Shown here piece by piece: positions 59,679 to 64,000 of a DNA stretch of 64,000 bases (position 1 is its first letter; every line of letters starts with the position of its first letter). The translations under genes and the position numbers were made by a program. Under the pieces are notes generated by a model. The model ran no database searches, was not told where the DNA came from, and saw nothing but the letters and a program-made list of their open reading frames with translations. The stretch lies in assembly GCF_000470775.1 (NCBI RefSeq), contig NC_022438.1, forward strand, positions 1,612,001 through 1,676,000, read 5' to 3'. This DNA comes from Leifsonia xyli subsp. cynodontis DSM 46306 (GTDB lineage: Bacteria; Actinomycetota; Actinomycetes; Actinomycetales; Microbacteriaceae).

Positions 59679-62030
59679 TCAGGCGCCGACACCGGCCCGC
59701 TCCCGGACCTTCCTCGTCGCCGCAAGCATGTTCCTCAGCGAAGCGATCGTCTCGTCATAGCCGCGCGTCTTGAGCCCGCAGTCCGGGTTGACCCACAGCT
59801 GACGGCCGGGGATCGCGCTCAGCGCGGTCTCGATCAGTTCGGTCACCTCGGCGACCGACGGCACGCGCGGCGAGTGGATGTCATACACGCCGGGCCCGAT
59901 GCCGTGCTCGAACCCGGAGCTCTGGAGGTCGTGGACGACCTCCATGCGGCTGCGGGCAGCCTCGATGCTGGTCACATCCGCATCCAGCTTGCGGATCGCG
60001 TCGATGACCACGCCGAACTCCGAATAGCAGAGGTGTGTGTGGATCTGGGTCTCCGCCCGGACGCCCGCCGTCGCGAGCCGGAAGGAGCCGACCGACCACG
60101 ACAGGTACTCGTCCTGGTCCGCGCGCTTCAGCGGCAGCAGCTCGCGCAGGGCGGGCTCGTCCACCTGGACGACGCGGATGCCCGCCGCCTCCAGGTCCGC
60201 GATCTCATCGCGCAGAGCGAGCGCCACCTGGCGGGCGGTCTCGCCGAGCGGCTGGTCGTCGCGCACGAACGACCAGGCGAGGATGGTGACAGGGCCGGTC
60301 AGCATCCCCTTGACCGGCTTCGAGGTCAGGCTCTGCGTGAACGCCGACCATTCCACCGTGATCGGCTTCGGCCGCGAGACATCGCCCCACAGGATGTACG
60401 GGCGCGTACAGCGCGATCCGTACGATTGCACCCAGCCGTTCTGGGTCACCGCGAAACCGTCGAGGTTCTCCGCGAAGTACTGCACCATGTCGTTGCGCTC
60501 CGGCTCGCCGTGAACGATGACGTCGATCCCGATCTCCTCCTGGAGGTCGACGACGCGTTCGATCTCGGCCCGCATGCGGCCCCGGTACTCCTCCTCGGTG
60601 AGAAGCCCCTTCGCCAGCTGGGCGCGGGAGCGGCGGATGTCGGCCGTCTGCGGGAAGGACCCGATCGTGGTGGTCGGCAGGAAGGGAAGCCGCAGGGCCG
60701 CATCCTGGGCTTCGAGCCGGGTCTCGTCGTCGCCGCGCGAGAAGTCGGCGCCGGTCAGCGCGGCCTCGCGATCGCGCACCTCCGGCACCCGCACACCCGG
60801 CGCACCCGCACGGTCGGCGAGCGCCGCCGTGGCCTCGGCCAGCTCCGCCCGGATCGCCTCACGGCCGTCGACGAGGCCGCGCGCGAGCACGGAGACCTGT
60901 GCGACTTTCTGGTCGGCGAAGGCCAGCCACGACGCCAGCCGGGCATCCAGCTCCGGCTCGTCCTCGACATCGTGCGGGACGTGCAGGAGCGAGGTCGAGG
61001 TCGCGACGGCGATCTGCGGGCTCAGCGTCCGCAGATCGGTCAGCTTCCCGAAAGCGCCCTCCAGATCGCCCCGCCAGATGTTGTGGCCGTCCACGACGCC
61101 GCCGACCACGGTCTTCGCGCTCAGCGTCTCCGCGGTCGCCGCGTCCAGACCCGAGAGGACGCCGCCGCGCACGAGGTCGAGCGACAGCGCCTCGATCGGC
61201 GAGGCCGCCAGCACGGGGAGAGCATCGTCCAGGCTGCCGTAGGGGGCAGCGACGAAGATCGCCGGGCGCTCCGCCGCACCCCCGAGGTCGTCGTACGCGC
61301 TGGCGAGAGCGGTGAGCACGTCGGCACGCGGCTCCTCGATGCTTTCGGAGACGAGCGCCGGTTCGTCCAGCTGCACCCACGGCGCTCCCACCGCCGCGAG
61401 CCTCGCGAGCAGTTCACGGTAGACCGGCAGCAGCTCGGCGAGCCGCGAGAGCGGGCGGAACCCCTGCGGAGCCTCGTCGCTCGGCTTGCTGAGCAGCAGG
61501 AAAGTCACCGGACCGACGATCACCGGACGGGTGAGGAAACCATCGGCACGCGCCTCTGCGAAGTGACGGACGATGCGGTCGGAGGCGAGCCGGAAGTCCG
61601 TCTCCGGCCCGATCTCTGGCACGAGATAGTGGTAGTTGGAGTCGAACCACTTCGTCATCTCCAGCGGCGGGTTCTCGGCCTCGCCACGCGCGATGGTGAA
61701 GTAGCCGGCCATATCCACCGCGCCGGAGGCGTCGGCGAGAGCCGCGAACCGGGACGGAAGAGCGCCGACGGTCACGGCAGCGTCCAGCACTTGATCGTAG
61801 TAGCTGAAGCTCTCCGGGATGGCCGCGTCGTCGCGTCCCAGGCCGAGCGCAGCGAGCCGTTCGCGGGTGGCGGCGCGCAGCGTAGCCGCGGTGGCCTCCA
61901 GTTCGTCCGCGGTCGTCTCGCCCGCCCAGAACGCCTCGACGGCCTTCTTGAGCTCGCGACGGCGACCGATGCGCGGGTAGCCGATGATGGTGCCGACCGG
62001 GAAGGTGGCGCGGGAGGTCGAGGGGGTCAT
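59679..62030 (-). CDS. metE: Cobalamin-independent methionine synthase
   Basis: 783 residues from an ATG at 62030. The two-barrel structure is visible: an N-terminal part with Gly-Tyr-Pro-Arg-Ile-Gly-Arg-Arg-Arg-Glu-Leu-Lys and Trp-Phe-Asp-Ser-Asn-Tyr-His-Tyr, and a C-terminal catalytic part with Thr-Thr-Ile-Gly-Ser-Phe-Pro-Gln-Thr, His-Gly-Glu-Pro-Glu-Arg-Asn-Asp, and a late Asn-Pro-Asp-Cys-Gly-Leu-Lys that holds zinc. It transfers methyl from methyltetrahydrofolate to homocysteine. Its ATG overlaps the metF stop by four bases, forming one operon. Confidence 0.95.
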   Translation of the reverse strand: MTPSTSRATFPVGTIIGYPRIGRRRELKKAVEAFWAGETTADELEATAATLRAATRERLAALGLGRDDAAIPESFSYYDQVLDAAVTVGALPSRFAALADASGAVDMAGYFTIARGEAENPPLEMTKWFDSNYHYLVPEIGPETDFRLASDRIVRHFAEARADGFLTRPVIVGPVTFLLLSKPSDEAPQGFRPLSRLAELLPVYRELLARLAAVGAPWVQLDEPALVSESIEEPRADVLTALASAYDDLGGAAERPAIFVAAPYGSLDDALPVLAASPIEALSLDLVRGGVLSGLDAATAETLSAKTVVGGVVDGHNIWRGDLEGAFGKLTDLRTLSPQIAVATSTSLLHVPHDVEDEPELDARLASWLAFADQKVAQVSVLARGLVDGREAIRAELAEATAALADRAGAPGVRVPEVRDREAALTGADFSRGDDETRLEAQDAALRLPFLPTTTIGSFPQTADIRRSRAQLAKGLLTEEEYRGRMRAEIERVVDLQEEIGIDVIVHGEPERNDMVQYFAENLDGFAVTQNGWVQSYGSRCTRPYILWGDVSRPKPITVEWSAFTQSLTSKPVKGMLTGPVTILAWSFVRDDQPLGETARQVALALRDEIADLEAAGIRVVQVDEPALRELLPLKRADQDEYLSWSVGSFRLATAGVRAETQIHTHLCYSEFGVVIDAIRKLDADVTSIEAARSRMEVVHDLQSSGFEHGIGPGVYDIHSPRVPSVAEVTELIETALSAIPGRQLWVNPDCGLKTRGYDETIASLRNMLAATRKVRERAGVGA

Positions 62031-62983
62031 GCTGGTTCGTTCTCCTTCGTGATGGTGGCGTGGTCAGGAAGCAGTCCGATCCTCTCGAGCACCGAGAGGA
62101 CGGCCGCATGCTGGTTGAACGTGTAGAGGTGGAGGCCGGGGGCGCCCCCGGCGAGCAGACGCTCGGCGAGCCGCGCGGCCCAGCCGATGCCGATCTCCCG
62201 CTGCCCCTCCTCGGTGGGTTCGATCTCGAGCTGGATGGCGAGATCGCTCGGCAGATCCTCGCCGCTCAGCTCGAGCATGCGCTTCAGGCGGGAGGGGGAG
62301 GTGACGGGCATGATCCCGGGCAGGATCGGGAAGAGCACCCCGGCCTCCTTCGCCCGCTGGGCGAAGGAGAGATAGTCCTCGGCGTGGAAGAAGAGCTGCG
62401 TGATCCCGAGGTTCGCCCCCGCCGCCTGCTTGGCGAGAAGGGTGTCGATGTCCTGGGCGGCCGAGTGCGAGGCGGGGTACCCGTTCGGAAAGGCCGCGAC
62501 CGCGATCTGGACCCGCTCGCGGTGCCGGAGCACAGCCTGCGCGCCCAGCTCCGGCACATCCAGTTCGCCGTACGGAACCCGCTCGGCCTGCACCCGGTGG
62601 ATGAGCTGCACCAGCTCCGCAGAGCTCTTGATGTCGCCGAGACCGTCCTCGCCGGGCGCCAGGTCCGCCGGCAGGTCTCCCCGCACCGCCAGGAACCGCT
62701 GGATGCCGGCGTCCAGGAACTCGCGGATCAGCCGGTTCGCCTCCGCGTGCGACGACCCGACGCAGGTCAGGTGGGCCATCGGGCTGACGTCGGTGCGCTC
62801 CAGGATGGAGCGCAGCACCTCGAGCGACGAGGCGCGGGAGGAACCGCCCGCGCCGTAGGTGACCGAGATGAAATCGGGCCGTGTGGCGGCGAGCCGGTCG
62901 ATCGTCGCGGGCAGTGCGGCGGCGGCGCGCTCGTTGCGCGGCGGGTACAGCTCGAACGAGTACCGAGCGTCGGTACGGCTCAT
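62027..62983 (-). CDS. metF: Methylenetetrahydrofolate reductase
   Basis: 318 residues from an ATG at 62983. Typical motifs are Phe-Glu-Leu-Tyr-Pro-Pro-Arg-Asn-Glu (catalytic Glu near residue 11), Phe-Ile-Ser-Val-Thr-Tyr-Gly-Ala-Gly-Gly and Phe-Leu-Ala-Val-Arg-Gly-Asp, with Gln-Leu-Phe-Phe for substrate binding. It makes the methyl-THF used by MetE, encoded next. The 234-base leader (62984-63217) has a CCCGCC-type hairpin but no recognised cobalamin or SAM riboswitch. Confidence 0.95.
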   Translation of the reverse strand: MSRTDARYSFELYPPRNERAAAALPATIDRLAATRPDFISVTYGAGGSSRASSLEVLRSILERTDVSPMAHLTCVGSSHAEANRLIREFLDAGIQRFLAVRGDLPADLAPGEDGLGDIKSSAELVQLIHRVQAERVPYGELDVPELGAQAVLRHRERVQIAVAAFPNGYPASHSAAQDIDTLLAKQAAGANLGITQLFFHAEDYLSFAQRAKEAGVLFPILPGIMPVTSPSRLKRMLELSGEDLPSDLAIQLEIEPTEEGQREIGIGWAARLAERLLAGGAPGLHLYTFNQHAAVLSVLERIGLLPDHATITKENEPA

Positions 62984-63217
62984 GGCATCCTCGGAATGGT
63001 CGATCAGCGTCGCGGAGCCCGCTCACAGGCGCCCGCCGACGGCGGGACTCACGGAACGGGTGGGCGGGTGCCAGGCTCGGCTGTCGCACCGCGTCAGCGG
63101 TCGCCCACTGCGGTTGTTACGGCACGATAGCAACGCGGAAGGCCGGACGGAATCGGCCGCGTCATCTAGTGACACAGTGGGGCGCGGCGGCGGTTCGCCT
63201 GCTGTCGTGGCCGCCCC

Positions 63218-64000
63218 TCACTTCTCTCCGATGGTCGCGAAGATCGGCCGATGGTCGGAAGCACTGTCCCCGGTGAGGACCTGGAAGCTCTTCGTGTCCC
63301 ATCCCGATCCGAGGAACACATGGTCGATGCGAGCCCCCAGAAAGGCCGGCAAGAGAGTGGGCCAGGTCCCTGCGCCGTCAGCGCCGACGCTCGTCGCAGC
63401 GTCGGCGCACGCGTTCAAACGCTGACGGGGCAGGTTCTCGACCGTGGCGTTGAAGTCGCCGACGGCGATGGTGCTCGCTGTGGAGCAGGCTTCCTCTGCC
63501 CACTGGAGATCCCGGCGCCAATCCGCGCCGTCGAAGAACGTCGCGCGTTGAAGGTGTGCGACAACGATCGTCGGGAGATGCCGATCCTCTGGCCTCGCGA
63601 TGAACCCCGCCCAGGGCGGCACGCCCGAGGTGTCCACTCGGTACCTGCCGTTCGATTACTTGACCAGCAGGGACGCCGCCGAGGATTCCCACGAGTACAG
63701 GTCGTAGCGGCTGAGGAGATCCGACAGCCGCGCCTCGGCGATGGGGCCGAAGTACTCGGGCAGAACGACGATGTCCGCCGACTTCTGCCGGACAAGCCGG
63801 ACGATCTCGGTGGCGGGCACAGCGTCCTGATTTGTATTCCACGACAGTATGCGCAGGGTCCCCCGCACCTGGGCGGCCGGGGCGGACCCCGTCGGTTCGC
63901 CCCGGCCGGCAGGAGCCCAGACCGTCACGGAGAGGAGCACCGCCCCCCCCCCGACGATGCCGACCGGGCCCCGTCGCAGGCGGATCGCAGCGGAGATCGC
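63218..64000 (-). pseudogene. Endonuclease/exonuclease/phosphatase-family protein, interrupted by an in-frame stop (partial)
   Basis: The frame enters from the right edge with a basic start and membrane-like segment (Gly-Ala-Val-Leu-Leu-Ser-Val-Thr-Val-Trp), then an EEP domain: Ile-Leu-Ser-Trp-Asn-Thr-Asn, Val-Leu-Pro-Glu-Tyr, a TAA stop at 63656-63658 after Ala-Ser-Leu-Leu-Val-Lys, and then in the same frame Ser-Asn-Gly-Arg-Tyr-Arg-Val-Asp-Thr-Ser to Gly-Asp-Phe-Asn-Ala-Thr and the final Ser-Asp-His-Arg-Pro. Since frame and domain continue across, one nonsense change is likely. EEP enzymes cut phosphodiesters. A ten-C tract lies in the N-terminal part. Confidence 0.75.
63943..63952 (-). repeat. 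Homopolymeric tract of ten C (G on the coding strand)
   Basis: Ten consecutive C at 63943-63952 encode a Gly run just before the membrane-like segment of the EEP gene. Such tracts slip easily, so length changes could switch the frame or could be a sequencing artefact. Confidence 0.8.

Noticed and set aside
59244..62126. Long open frame antisense to metE (about 960 codons)
   Set aside because: It lies opposite a clear metE and has Arg/Gly/His-rich composition. It is a high-GC shadow frame.
62984..63217. Possible cobalamin or SAM riboswitch before metF-metE
   Set aside because: I looked for the conserved B12 box and SAM-I core on the minus strand and found neither, only GC-rich hairpins.

Overview
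The window is high-GC, with dense four-base gene overlaps and GTG/TTG starts. The gene neighbourhoods (CDP-alcohol phosphotransferase, FHA/GarA, two MerR regulators; a decaprenoxanthin-type crt cluster; hisC-hisB-hisH-priA next to lexA) point to an actinobacterium, most likely Microbacteriaceae. The many small lesions in otherwise recognisable genes would fit a host-associated, decaying genome such as Leifsonia xyli; the genus is an inference.

Region 1 (1 to about 14.15 kb) is the right part of a siphovirus-type prophage in canonical order: capsid C-terminus, head-tail connectors, tail tube, tail chaperone pair with a -1 slippery heptamer, tape measure, minor tail proteins, GH25 endolysin and two membrane lysis proteins. 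Two cargo modules stand out: a reverse-strand pair of small membrane proteins inside the tail module, and a two-gene module (307-residue soluble protein plus four-helix membrane protein) after the lysis genes. Integrase and packaging genes lie outside the window.

Region 2 (14.2 to 20.3 kb) is an accessory island. It holds a secreted protein with a coupled small membrane protein, a higBA-like locus with a decayed toxin, a secreted serine protease behind a second secreted protein that shares a domain with the first, and an IS3-type fragment fused to a truncated cytosine-5 methyltransferase.

Region 3 (20.3 to 31.8 kb) starts with conserved regulators and lipid synthesis, then an S4 protein, a frameshifted thiamine-diphosphate enzyme, a J-domain/NERD-like fusion, a large secreted beta-helix protein and a ROK regulator.

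Region 4 (31.8 to 46.5 kb) contains a six-gene C50 carotenoid operon with a divergent, apparently broken MarR regulator, an NAD-binding/DUF2867 protein, a primary-like sigma factor, a wholly decayed NHEJ locus (ku, ligD, topoisomerase IB) and a broken MFS transporter.

Region 5 (46.5 to 64 kb) is mostly housekeeping: a MetQNI-type importer, a RecB-like nuclease/helicase, a base-excision glycosylase-like protein, SseB, histidine genes, lexA with a divergent LysM gene and two SOS-box-like sites, metE-metF, and an interrupted endonuclease/exonuclease/phosphatase gene at the edge. No tRNA, rRNA or CRISPR array was recognised. All family assignments come from reading sequence motifs; no database search was run.
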